A DNA stretch of 64,000 bases, taken from positions 27,316,362 through 27,380,361 of the forward strand of contig CM049307.1 of the NCBI GenBank assembly GCA_026874595.1, written 5' to 3'. Under the pieces are notes generated by a model. That model had not been told where the DNA came from. It was given only the letters and a program-made list of their open reading frames with translations, and made no database searches. The position numbers were made by a program, and so were the translations under genes. Origin of the DNA: Sipunculus nudus (Eukaryota; Annelida; Sipuncula; Golfingiida; Sipunculidae). Positions 34,160-46,482 of this stretch are shown piece by piece (position 1 is the first letter of the stretch; the number at the start of each line of letters is the position of its first letter).

Positions 34160-35427
34160 CTGTAAAGAGACAGGTTAACATGACTTGATAAAAGTTAACA
34201 CAGCCATGGATCATGACATTCATGATCTTACAGGAGGTGAGTTTACCGTAATTCAAGCTTCTAGATATAAATCTAATTTATTATTAATTTTAGCACTTGC
34301 CCCAAACTGATGCTTTTTTGAAAATCTTGAAAAAAGGAAATTATGAAATGAAATTGCAAAGAGGTATATTGAAGTATTAATTGAGATTCACAATTTTTGT
34401 CAGCTGGAATACCATGTAAGCAGTCATCACTGCAAAGTGTTTGTGTGATCAGAGTGGTCTGTTTCTCAGTTGGTATTTAAACTGAGCTAATTGGGCCTAA
34501 ATGAAGTCATGAATACAGCCATGGTAGGCTTTACTACAAAATTACTAGTGGTCTGAACTTTTGTGATCACTGCATAAAAAATAAAAGAAAGTGTCCTTCA
34601 GGGAAAACAACTTTTACAGGCCTCATTTCAATGCTAATTATAATGTGATAATAACCTAAAATGTCACAAATGTTGATAAGCTTGAATAAAGATGTCAGGC
34701 AGTTGGGCCTGTTAGTACGAGTGAAAGTTTTCTCATCAAAATTTTCACAGAAGTCTTTGATACAGCTCCACTGCCACTCTAACACTTCTCCTTTGGGCTT
34801 CTATATTGCTGGAGGGACAACACTGCCACTTGGGGTGGTCTTAAGGCAGGAAAAAACTAAATTATAACAATTATAATATTTCTATACTTTCTGTGAACAA
34901 GGATGAAAGATGTCCTCACCTTTAACTCTGTTTTTCAAAGCATCCAGACAGTCATGTTGTTCCATTTCAAACCAAGCCACCATGAGCCCACAGTCTCTGC
35001 TACACTTCTGCTCTCTGTACTGACACTCTGAATTCTCATGAGCCTCCAGATACTTCAGCGGAATTTTTCTACCACAGCGAGAAAATCGACACAATTGCAG
35101 TTCATAAGTACATCCCTTCTCATGGTTCTCCAACAAAGCAAGTTGTATGAGCTGAGGGCATCCATTACTGTAGTTGATACACCGTACCTGGAGTCTGTTG
35201 ATTAAATTCTGCACCATGGGTAAGACGGCTTTCAGCCCACGTGGAATGATGCGTTTACGGCAGGTTGGACATGTGTTGTGCTGAGAGAGCCACGTTTCGA
35301 TGCAGACCTTACAGTATACATGTTGGCATGGTGACACCTGCGGGGTGTCCAGCACGCTGTGGCATATACAGCAGATCAGTTCTGGGTCTGGTGGTGGGTC
35401 AAACCGATCAGCATCATAACGTGACAT
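32613..35427 (-). CDS. RING / TRAF-type zinc-finger E3 ubiquitin ligase, NRDP1/RNF151-like N terminus with long acidic tail
   Basis: Two coding exons (35427-34920 and 34159-32613) join in phase 1 to give 684 residues. Residues 19-56 form a C3HC4 RING (C19, C22, C34, H36, C39, C42, C53, C56), so a RING-type ubiquitin ligase is expected. Residues 83-160 hold three Cys/His clusters of TRAF-type zinc fingers (C83-C106, C113-C135, C142-C160), and about 161-207 look like a coiled coil for oligomerisation. The start MSRYDADRF resembles NRDP1 (RNF41) and RNF151, which supports this ATG; it lies four bases after a CTTTTGTTTCAG acceptor, so a 5' UTR exon exists upstream. Unlike NRDP1, there is no USP8-binding C-terminal domain. 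Residues about 210-660 are Asp/Glu/Ser/Tyr-rich and probably disordered, with SUMO-interaction-like motifs at 306-316 (TILLDDEDDEE) and 398-409, and a basic KKRK at 676-679 that may be a nuclear signal. Substrate unknown. Confidence 0.92.
34160..34919 (-). other. Intron of the RING gene
   Basis: 760 bases, GTGAGG donor and CTCTTTACAG acceptor. Reading frames inside it have no family features. Confidence 0.85.
34920..35427 (-). CDS. RING gene, coding exon 1 (RING and zinc fingers)
   Basis: Starts at the ATG (35427). The donor reads AAAG/GTGAGG, with the intron starting at 34919. It encodes residues 1-169 plus one base. The exon extends four bases upstream to the acceptor at about 35431. Confidence 0.9.
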
Positions 35428-35433
35428 GTCACT

Positions 35434-37149
35434 GAAACAAAAGAAAGTCTGGTTTAAAAACTGATGTCAATGTAGAATTCACCTAATCAACAGTAAATGT
35501 ATATGTATTGGTACACATGTAGTGTGAGGGGTGTGATTAACATGACAAGTCTTGTGTGCCATGATTGACACACACTGAGCATGACCTCAGGGCCTAATAA
35601 GACTGACCCTGATAAAATCAAGCAAGATGAATAGTAAGCCTAGAGATGAGCAGGTAACTATTCTTTATCATGAGCCAGTGAGAATTGCAGTGTAAGCAAT
35701 GAAAATGATTTGCCAGAGCATCAGTGGGGTGCAGTTAACTTGCTGAGAATAAATTCTGTGTATCCTTATTTGGCAACTATGCACGCAAGTTACTTACATA
35801 GCATGTATCCTCTATACCATAAACATAATATTTTTTAAGACTTCTTTACACTAGTGTTCCCTGGACCAGTGTTCCTCCTGACAAGTGGCCATGCAGTGTT
35901 CCCTAGATGAGTATTCCTTATACAAGTGTCTGCTAGCTGAGTGTTCCTGGTCCCCCGCGACACAAACAAAACATGTTAATAAACAGGCTATAACATGGAC
36001 AGACAGAAAAGATCAAAGACATAAAACTTGGTGTAGATCTGAAAACTGTGGCCTGAACTTTCACAAAACCTGACAACATGACACTTGTATGTCTCACAGT
36101 CTGTTTATAATGTTTCAGTGATTAGAAAATGGGACTTCTTTCACATTTCCTATTAAAGGAAAGGGATTTCAATGAGGAGTATTGCAATTGAAAGTTCTTC
36201 AGTGGACAAGAGATCAACGGGACATACCAAATTACAAGTATTTGGATAGAAAAACTAGTTATCTAGAGACTAATTCAACTAATGCTAGATTGGTGAAGAA
36301 AATCATGGCTCCCACCCAAAATCATCAGTCGATATGGCTATATTGTGTTTTTCGAAGGGAAGCCTGGCCAAAAATAGCAAAATGGAAAATTAGAAGCCAT
36401 AGCAATGCTAACAGTTAGTAAATGTGCCATGTTGACTGGGGGCCAAACATTTTGATGGCTTATAGTCAGCTGAGCCACAAAAAGATACCCTGGTCTGTAT
36501 CAGGGGCAAATGGTGTCATGACCTATAGCTCAGCCAGTATGTCATGGCTCAGCCCCACATAATCAGACTCTAAATGTCACTGCATGTTTACAGTCCAATT
36601 AGCTGACATTAAGACTATGCAGTATATGACCTTGCCTAGGTGACGCCATCAGTTGTATGTAATTATAATGATTAATACAAGCTATTTACATAATGCTCAT
36701 TTTTACACCTGCGCTGAATATTAGATACACTATTCTGCATTAAACATGTTTTGAAGTAATCATGTAACATCACTAGTTTGCACATTGGTAGAAGACTGGA
36801 CATAGCCTAGTGTTTCATGTATTGTACTTTGATACAGCACGGAACTCCCATGACAACAAGGTGAGATCTCAAAAGAATATCAGAGATTCATGATGCCTTA
36901 TCCACACTTGTACAGGTCATAGCTTGACCTTCCTTGGTTCTGTGTTACAACATAAAACATATATTCCAGGCAGTTTCTTAATTCACATATAAATACATAA
37001 ATAATAATAAAGTAGTTATCTTAATGTTAATCCTCAATCAAATTCAATACGATTGCCACCTAAAAACACAAAATAAACTGTTGCACCAAGATTACAAACT
37101 TCTTGGCCCACAGGAAAACCACAAATACCTAGAAATCATAAGGACTCTT
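35434..37149. other. Upstream flank or first intron of the RING gene
   Basis: No coding exon seen. A minus-strand fragment of the family D 5' stem-loop lies near 36455-36475. A polypyrimidine/AG at about 35432 shows that transcription of the RING gene comes from further upstream. Confidence 0.45.
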
Positions 37150-37157
37150 CTAAGCAG

Positions 37158-37860
37158 GCATATAATAAAACCCGGAAAATCTCGGAAATTCTCGGAAAAA
37201 CTCGGAAATTAATAAAACTCGGGGAAAATGGCCAAGAGCATAAAAACACATGTAAAAGAGTAATTCAAATGATTCATATAACAGAGAATAATTCAGTGTG
37301 CTTATACATTTAATTTTTTTATTTCTTAAGAGGAATAAAACTACTTTTAACCGACCCTTTTCATTGTTGATCTCCCTGTAAAATCCTGCGTCCGCCAGCT
37401 TGGAGTCATGGTATGTCGGAAAAAAGTTGTCCCCTCGGAAATAAAGTAAAAGTTTCTTTAACACTTTGTTAAACAATCACATTATGAAATAAAGCATAAC
37501 CATTTTAAATAAATCAAAATTAATACTTTTTTGGCATCCAAATCTATTTAATTTTTACCAATCATTTGCAAACCTTTAGAACTTGCTAGAGCTTTTTGCT
37601 CCAGGGATCATTCCCTGATATAATTTTCCTGCGTAAGTCACAGACAGAACATCGTCAGTTTCAGCTTCGTTAGAAAACATGGACAAATTAAAACGTGAAT
37701 CATCGACAAATATACTGTTTATTTAGTAAACAATTCATTATACCATGATAACCCACAGATTTACACCATATATGTATTTTCATCATTTACTGAAATCATA
37801 TGACTTAATTAAAATATAAATTTGGTTTTAAAGAGTAACAATTTATGACATGAAGCATAT

Positions 37861-37934
<74 letters not shown>

Positions 37935-38842
37935 CATATATTCCTAAACAATGCTCACTGTGCATACAATTCTGAATAAAATATATGTATTTGTCATGAT
38001 TTTTTTTTTAATGTTATAAGAAATTTTATTTTTAAAAGAATTCCATATTATTACTACACGGTAGATGTGGAAATGTTTCAATTGAATCCTTGAGAACAAT
38101 AATAACATTTATCATTGTATAGTTTAAACACTAATGTGCCAAGTGACTTTTGTGAATCTTTTAATGTGCATAATATCTCATATTGAAAATGATTCACAGA
38201 TACCTATATCATGTATATATCAACAACTCCATTATAATATGTTGTACTTGTATATATCTTTTATGAATTGTTTACTAAATAAACAGTATATTTGTCGATG
38301 ATTTACTTTTTTATTTTTCCATGTTTTCTAATGAAGCTAAAACCTAACGGTGTTTTATCTGTGACTTGTACAGAAAATTATATCAGGGAATGATCCCCAC
38401 AGCAAGGGGTCCTCGCCAGTTCTAAAAGTTAGATTGGTGTAAATTAAATAGGTTTGATTGCCAAAAGAAGTATAAATTGGGTTTATTTAAAAATATGTAC
38501 GATTTGTTCCATAATGTGGCAGTTTAACAAAGTGTTAACATAAATTTTCTTTATTTCCGAGGGGACAACTTTTTTTCCGACATACCATGACTCCAAGATG
38601 GCGGACGCAGGAAATTTACAGTGTGATCAACACTAAATAGGGTCGGTTAAAAGTAGTTTTATTCATTTTAAGCAAATAAAAAACAGCTGTATGGTAGCAC
38701 TGAATCTTTCTCTGTTAAATGAATCATTTGAATTATTCTTCCTCATGTGTTTATCTTCTTTTCCGGCCATTTTTCCGAGTTTTATTTATTTCCGAGTTTT
38801 TCCGAGAATTTCCGAGTTTTTCCGGGTTTTATTATATGCCTC
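37158..38842. mobile_element. Long inverted-repeat (fold-back) element with 8-bp target duplication
   Basis: The two halves are inverse copies over most of their length. The left end GCATATAATAAAACCCGG and repeated CTCGGAAA motifs mirror the right end TTTCCGAG...CCGGGTTTTATTATATGC. Inner blocks also match: AAGTTGTCCCCTCGGAAATA near 37427 with its inverse near 38553, and CAAATATACTGTTTATTTAG near 37708 with its inverse near 38275. CTAAGCAG flanks both sides (37150-37157 and 38843-38850) as an 8-bp target duplication, as for hAT-type transposition. No transposase. The centre holds an AT microsatellite. Confidence 0.82.
37863..37932. repeat. (AT)n microsatellite
   Basis: About 70 bases of alternating AT in the middle of the fold-back element. 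Confidence 0.95.
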
Positions 38843-38850
38843 CTAAGCAG

Positions 38851-41800
38851 CCCACTCTGTGCTGACCACTGTTTATAACATTATGTATACTGTAAACTGT
38901 AAATGGTACCTAGCAGATTTGCTTCTCTGTAATTAATCTGCAATATTCCCTCATAAATTTTATTTTATTTATTAAATTTATTACTGACAAAGATGCAGAG
39001 TGTATAAAATAATTGGAAAAAAAACATACATGTATTATGAATTAAATCATAACCACTCAGAGGGCCACTCATGCTCCCTTGAGTTGACCCTCATTTGGCC
39101 CGATATTTTTTGGTCAAACATATTGCATATTTATTTCCAATTCAAAGTATTTTCATCAAATTAAAGCAAACACTTCTGTGGTAACAAATGTTTTTTTATA
39201 TTAAGTGGCGATAAAATAAAAACTTTGTGAGATGTTAGCTGTAATGTAATCAAAAAGTGTCAGAATTTGTCCTAAATCTAAAATTAACCTGAGCAGTTGA
39301 CGGTTAGAACATTCAGATTCAACTTATCTGTAAATCTTGTTTGATTATTCTTTACTTTGGCATTCTGCCATATAATAGGACATTTGGAAAATACCTCACA
39401 GGTTGCATAAACACGTATGCAAGCAACTGATCCTAGTGTCAGGTAAACATCAGGCTTACAGGAAAGTGTTAGTAATGATCACATCTGGTGTCTGTGAAAG
39501 CATTCAGTCAAATGACATTTGGCTGCATCACTGCATTGACTGCAAGACATCCAAGTATCATAAAATAAGTCCTCTACAAAACCACATTGTACAAAAAGTT
39601 ACAGTCATCATAAAATCCAATTTCCTTGTGTACAAGTACATCAGTTTAATAAGCATAAAGATAACACAGAATGTGATATATGCCAAAATGCCTTGGATTT
39701 AAAGCAATAGTACTTGCACTAGGGGTATATGAAGCACGCTAAAAACACCAGGATTCTAAGAGTTAGTACTTTCATGATGCTAGTTTATCTATTGCACGTG
39801 TTTATCTTGATAAGAGGTTATAAATGAACATTTACCATGCTGATACAACTTATACAAGATTAAAGATATCAAGACTGCAACAGATTACCTCCACCCCCTA
39901 TCCCTGTGAAAACTAGCTGTTTGAAAAAGAAATTAAACATTGAGGTTAGTTCCCTTATGACAAAACCTTCATCTCATCATAATGAAATGGGACACAAATA
40001 TAGCAGAGCTGTTGGTTTTATTCTGGGTGTACTCTGTGATGGCCTCTGTTGGTAACCCACCCTCCTCCCTAACTCTCAGGTGGCTGGCTTGGATGCCTGG
40101 TGACCTGGCTGTCACTTTTACTGATTAAAAATTCAAAAACAAAAAGTTATCAGTCAAGATGAAGGAGTTTGGCAAGCAGCAGGTCACAGACACTCATAAA
40201 TTTCATTGTCAATCAGGAAATTTCTTCATCAATCATAAACCAATAAGGGATATTGCTAATACCAATACACTTGTTTGTGGAGGCATGAAACGAAAACTTG
40301 CTTGAAAGGCTGCAAGCAGACAACTAGTGCCCCCTAGCATTAAACCTGTCCAGCCCATTCATTCAACACAGCTGTTTGTACACTGGGCATTGTGTTTTTT
40401 GCAGATCATCATGATACTTTTTTATTATCAAATTTATTATGCTGAGTTAAATTAAAATGACAAAGTTTGCATCAAAATTTGATCTTTATTGAATCAACTG
40501 CCTTGTAGGATGATAAAAGGGAAATGTACACAGGGTCTTTCAGTTTTGCAAAGTTTTTTTTCATGAATGTGTTGTACACTCTGGTGTGTAACTATTGTAT
40601 TCTAATATTTATTTGATGATCTTATAATTAATTAGAGTCCATAGCGTATATAATCTAACAAAGTGGGGAAAGTCAGTTTTGTCTGTGCTAATTAGTGTCG
40701 GGCTGAATCAGGCTTGCTTGCACAAACATGCTACCAGCTGCGCCAGCCAGTCATTTATCTCCTCCATCTTCACAAGAAGCTGCATCAGCAATATCCCATA
40801 TTGAGCACTGCCCTACAGCTGTTTCTCATAATTTTATAAAGGTGGAGAGTGGCTTTTGTTCGATTAAGATTTTAAACAACGCCCTTATAGTATCATTTTT
40901 TGATAGATTAACACAGTCTCTCCAGCCAATTAGGCAACACCTTGGACAAGTACAACCACCTGAGAGCAAATTAAAAGTACCTCTGACCCTCATGCTTTTC
41001 AAACTGGTAAAAGGAAGATTGGTCACAGATGTGAGCCTGATATGAGAGGGCCTCACAGTTGTTAAGTTGGGGAACCTCATGCAGTCAGAGCAACCATTGC
41101 AGAACGGTTTGCTTAGGCATTATGCATACCCTTCTTATGGGAATAGAATTTAGAAAGTTTGAAGTTTCTCTTGGCAGAGCACATTTTTATGAAAATTCTG
41201 TTATTTAAATATGACTATAACCTATTACACTGAAAACTGATGTTATTTGATAACTCAGTGAAATCATCTCCAGAATAGGTGGCCCAGTGTGTAAAAGCCA
41301 GTATATGGTGGACACACATTTTAGACGAGAACTTTTTCATCCAAGGACTTTCCAGATTAGAATATTTCAGACAGGCTTTTTGAATGGAAGGAAATTTCAG
41401 CCAGGTCAATATTATAGAGTTATATCAATATCATTGGGATTAATGCTAGAAACTGATTAAAGATAATCATTAGCATTTTAAATTAACTTCTTAAAACTGA
41501 CAATATATATATTTACAGCACTTTAAAGCTATGTTTCCATGGCAGTGTATAAGCATGAAAAAAGCTGTGTTTCCCTGTGCACCTATGTGTGAACTGGAAC
41601 ACATATTTATCAGTACAGTGGATCTAGCAGATCTTCCTAAAAAAAGATGGCATGACATCATTTTACCCTAAATACCTGAGTTCATGCAGACCCTAAGTGT
41701 TAAAATTGCTCCTGTATTGAATTTTATGCATATATGCACATACACATATATGTTGCAGACACATTGAAACACATCAGTTACAAAATCATGAGCAATTTTT

Positions 41801-42464
41801 CACACATATACACAAACCTAAAACACAGCTTAAAGCTCATTATTATAGAGTTTTATTACAGTCTTCATGCAGTTGTTTGATAAGCATCAAGAGTAATAGT
41901 AGGACAGATATTGCTAGATATCAATCAGCAAACAAATGCCACAAAAAGAAATATGTTATATAATTTCACATGAAAATAATTAGAAAATCATCATTTGTAT
42001 CAGCTATCAATTTTAACGTTATGCAAGTATTTATAAATACAAAAAAAATCAGACTTATAATATAATAATATGAATGACCCATCCATCCTTGTATAACTTT
42101 CCCACTCTCCTTTCATATGAAAACCCAAATAAAAGCAGGTCATTAAACAAACTAATATACAATAAAAATTAAGGTATGAAAGTCTATATTGTATATATAT
42201 ACCCCCCCCAATCTCCTTTCATAACAGATTAAACAGAATAATTCTGTACTAATGAAAAATGGTTGCCTGGCCTATAATACTTTCCTGAGACAAAAATCAG
42301 CTTTAAAAGTTATCTATTTTTAGTGATTTTAAGTTTTAATTTTTTTTAAATATGTTATTCATGTTTAGAATCCTTCAGAGACCAATGTATATTTTTTAAA
42401 CCTACCATGAACTGATCACTTTACATCTGGTTAAAGTTTACAAAACAGCAAATTTATAAAAAAA
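38851..42464. other. No gene recognised
   Basis: AT-rich sequence. A 105-codon open frame at 40728-41045 has no recognisable motif or conserved splice context. No tandem arrays or element ends identified. Confidence 0.45.
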
Positions 42465-44320
42465 CTAGATGTGTCGGAACGACACGAATGCCCCCGCCTT
42501 GGGCAAATTAGAAACATTTGTAAAATTTGGAAAATTTTTTAAGTTCAGGAGGTGTCGTATGGTCAAAAGTAGGTCAACAAGGGCAAAATGCAAACTCGAT
42601 CTGTAACAGGACATTATCAAGCAACACATCAAAAATCATGCCAGTATATGCAGGCATTGTGAAAAAAAGTCCATACATGTGCATTTTCCATAAAAATTTC
42701 TGTCTTTCATGAAATTTTCTATGTTTAGGAGCCGTAAAACAATCAAAAGTAGGTCAACCAGGATGAAACGCAAACTCGATCTGTAACTGTCATTATCAAT
42801 ACAAAAAAGTCAGTACATATGCATTTGTTATGAAAATTTATATTTTTCATGAAACTTTCTATGTTCAGGAGCAGTCAAATGGTCAAAAGTAGGTCAACTG
42901 AGACAAAACAAGAACTCGATCTGTAACTGGTCATTATCTGCCTACACACCAAAAATCAGGCCTGAATCTGCAGGCAATGCAAAAAAAAGTCCATACATGT
43001 GCACCTTTTTATGAAATTTTCTATGTTAGAGCACCGTCAAACGGTCAAAAATAGGTCAACTGGGACAAAACGTGAACTTGATCTGTAACTGGTCATTATC
43101 TGCCCACACACCAAAAATCAGGCCAATATCTGCAGGTATTGTGAAGAAAAGTCTGTACAAGTGTATTTGTCATGAAAATATATATTTTACATGAAATTTT
43201 CTATGTTCAGGAGCCGTAAAACAGTCAAAAGTAGGTCAACCGGGACGAAATGCGAACTCCATCTGTAACTGGTCAATATCTGCCAACACCAAAAATCAGG
43301 CCAATATCTGCAGGCATTGCCAAAAAAGGTCCGTACATGTGTATTTGTCATGAAATTTCATATTTTTCATGAAATTTTCTATGTTCAGGAGCCTTAAAAC
43401 GGTCAAAAGTAGGTCAACCGGGACGAAACGCGAACTCGATCTGTAACTGGTCTTTATCTGCCTACACACCAAAAATTAGGCCAATATCTGCAGGCATTGC
43501 GAAAAAAAGTCCGTACATGTGTATCTGTCATGAATATATCTATTTTTCATGAAATTTTCTAAGTTTAGGAGCCGTAAAATAGTCAAAAGTAGGTCAATCG
43601 GGACGAAACGTGAACTCAATCTGTAACTGGTCTATATCTGCCCACACACCAAAAATCAGGCCAATATCTGCAGGCATTGCGAAAAAAAGTCCGTACATGT
43701 GTATCTGTCATGAATATTTCTATTTTTCATGAAAATTTCTAAGTTTAGGAGCCGTAAAACGGTCAAAAGTAGGTCAACCGGGACGAAACGCGAACTCGAT
43801 CTGTAACTGGTCTATATCTGTCCACACACCAAAAATCAGGCCAACATCTGTAGGCACTGCGAAAAAAAGTCCGTACATGTGTATTTGTCATGAAATTTCA
43901 TATTCTTCATGAAAATTTCTAAGTTTAGGAGCCGTAAAACAGTCAAAAGTAGGTCAACCGGGACGAAACGCGAACTCGATCTGTAACTGGTCTATATCTG
44001 CTCACACACCCAAAATCAGGCCAATATCTGCAGGCATTGCAAAAAAAAGTCCGTACATGTGTATCTGTCATGAATATTTCTATTTTTCATGAAATTTTCT
44101 AAGTTTAGGAGCCGTAAAACGGTCAAAAGTAGGTCAACCGGGAAGAAACGCGAACTCAATCTGTAACTGGTCTATATCTGCCCTCACACCAAAAATCAGG
44201 CCAATATCTGCAGGCATTGCGAAAAAAGTCCGTACAACTGTTTGATTTCGGAATGACGGAAGGACGGAATGACGGACGTGGGTAAAACTATATGCCCCGG
44301 CCACTTTGTGGCGGAGGCAT
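42465..44320 (-). mobile_element. Family A Helitron-like element, copy A2 (minus strand)
   Basis: Read on the minus strand it starts with ATGCCTCCGCCACAAAGTGG and a GTCC-rich stretch, then about ten 180-bp units. It ends with GGCGGGGGCATTCGTGTCG, the GTGTCG/CGACAC stem-loop and CTAG before TTTT. The last units carry the same peculiar variants, in the same order, as in A1. Non-coding. Confidence 0.78.
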
Positions 44321-46412
44321 AAAAATCATGTGAAAACCTGAATGTTTCAGTAAATATTATTAACACAAAAACTGCCTAAAGGATATATCCACAATACACG
44401 ATTTAGGATTAAGGAAGTTTATGCCACAACAAGGATGCACTCTTCCTTAATTGTATCTACCCCTGAGGGAGTCTTGAACATGATTAAATGCAAAGTAAAC
44501 AATGAGGCCAACAAGCACCCATTGTGCCATTGTCTATGTGCAATTACAGCAGGAATCTTAACAGCTGACCTGATTCTAAATAATCAAAGATGACTGCATG
44601 TGGTGTACCTCCTTGAAGCTCTATCTACTCAGGGCAACTGGTAGAGCATAGAGATGAAAGGGAGGTGCATGTACCTTGATCAGTTAGGTTATACAGATCA
44701 GCATATTTTCTTAACACTCCCCCCCCTCCCCCCCCCCCTCTCTCTTTTTTCATTCTTCTGCAGCAGCACCAGCTTTCCAATTCATCATACTCTAAACTAA
44801 AGCAACAGAATACATTAAATGTAATTTGAAGTGAAGGATTTTAATTTTGTTTATCAAATCAATTTGATGGGGTTTTATTCTGAAATTTAATTTAAATTAC
44901 AGTAGGTTAGAAATTACCAAATTTACCATATATAAAAAAAAACTATTTAAAATAATTTGTTAATGAGTCATGACTGCAAGTTTTAACAAAACTTTCCAAC
45001 CCCAAACCTGGATCAGGTTCATTAGAATTTTGATGATAAAATTTGGTCTTCCCTTGTTATCTCAAAATCCTTAAACAAAGTAAAAACTGAATAACAGAAT
45101 TCACAATTTTAAACATTCAAACTGAAACATAAACGCAGGATTTCGGAGTAAGGCAAGACAGGTTTGTGTTCTGTTCAGCTGAAAAGGAAAATGAAACCAC
45201 TGTCACCACTGTAACGCTGCCATTATTCAGTAATTTCTTAGTGGTGCAAACTAACATTTTCAGTTACCTAGGGCGATAATTGGTTATTTAAAGGACGTGC
45301 AATATTTTACTTGATCCTTTCCGATTTAAGCGCTACAGGATGGAATCTCATTCTTTCAAAACATCTTACATTTGGGAAATTACTTTTGAATCATAAAACA
45401 GGCAGCAAATATTGTAATTTTACCTGCTTGGTATTGATGAGTAGAGCAGACGGAAGTCGTCACAACAAACGAAATGGTTATAACATGTAAAGGAAATCGT
45501 TACCATCAGCACAGTTTTCATAGAAAATTGAAATTTATTGGATCAACATAGTAAATTTGAGGACTGACTTTAAAGCTTGATTTTACTCTTGCGAAGAAAG
45601 ATCGTAAGATTTTGTATGAAACATTTTGTTTATAAATGTTGAACAAGCATTTTGCTATTTTCCTTTCGGTAAAACATCATTTATTTTTTATCACAATGCT
45701 TATGACCCTAGCTTTAATAACGAAGAAACGAGTTATAATTTTTAAATAGATATTTAGAAATATTTCTTAAAAAAAAAAACATTATTGTTGCCCTATTTTT
45801 ATGCAATAAAAAAAGACAAATGCCATTTGGCAATATATTCCAATATATTTTTTTAGATAATCTAAATTGAAACTATAAAAGGGCCTATTCCTTTGATAAG
45901 TTCATACATATTTTTTTATGTTTTACTACTGAATTAAATTATAACATTTAAATCTCCAATGTTAGTATATTTAATAATATTATGGCGTTAAAAAAAAATA
46001 AATAATTTACATGATTTGAAAAAAAAATAAAAATAAAAGTAGGGGTTTAGCTTCATACAAATCAGAGCCTGCTAAAAAATTAATTTGACAAAATATTTTG
46101 AGTCCATCTGAGTAGTATCACAATTATTCCAAAGTGAATAGCACATATATAAATTGTCCAATACACCATATAACTTCCTTTTTTAAAGATCGCAAGGTCC
46201 GATCAAAACAAACATTAATGCAGGCTGAGGCCCAATGATGCCGTGATGTGTTAAACTTGGGTTCAGCTTTGCTAGGAAGTAATCAGGGTATACGAACAGA
46301 TGAATCAATCAAACAGACAAGTTACTGCAAGGACGTTCCACCAAACTTGAGCGGAGTCTCCATTTAACCTTGACCCCTGTGACCGGTCACAGATGACCGT
46401 CGAATGAGATAG
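44321..46412. other. Intergenic region between the divergent RING and carrier genes
   Basis: No coding exon. It includes the carrier gene promoter region. A possible minus-strand 5' UTR exon ends at 45424 (CAG/GTAAAA on the minus strand) and lies just downstream of an ETS-like ACTTCCG. No TATA box was recognised near 46413. Confidence 0.4.
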
Positions 46413-46482
46413 ATGGCGGAGAATTCAAGACAAATATTGGGGAAATCGACTGACACCGTCATAAAAACACTAATAGCAGGGG
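46413..46482 (+). CDS. SLC25A16: Carrier exon 1
   Basis: ATG at 46413; encodes residues 1-23 plus one base. Donor GTGAGA begins at 46483. Joining to exon 2 restores LIAGGTAGCCAK, the expected start of helix 1. Confidence 0.9.

Noticed and set aside
34160..34256. Start of the RING gene's second exon at an ATG at 34256
   Set aside because: A clear CTCTTTACAG acceptor at 34160 joins in phase with exon 1 and yields a continuous coiled coil; the upstream codons are intron.
40728..41045. 105-codon open frame (MLPAAPASHL...)
   Set aside because: No motif or homologue recognised; an equally open frame runs antisense.
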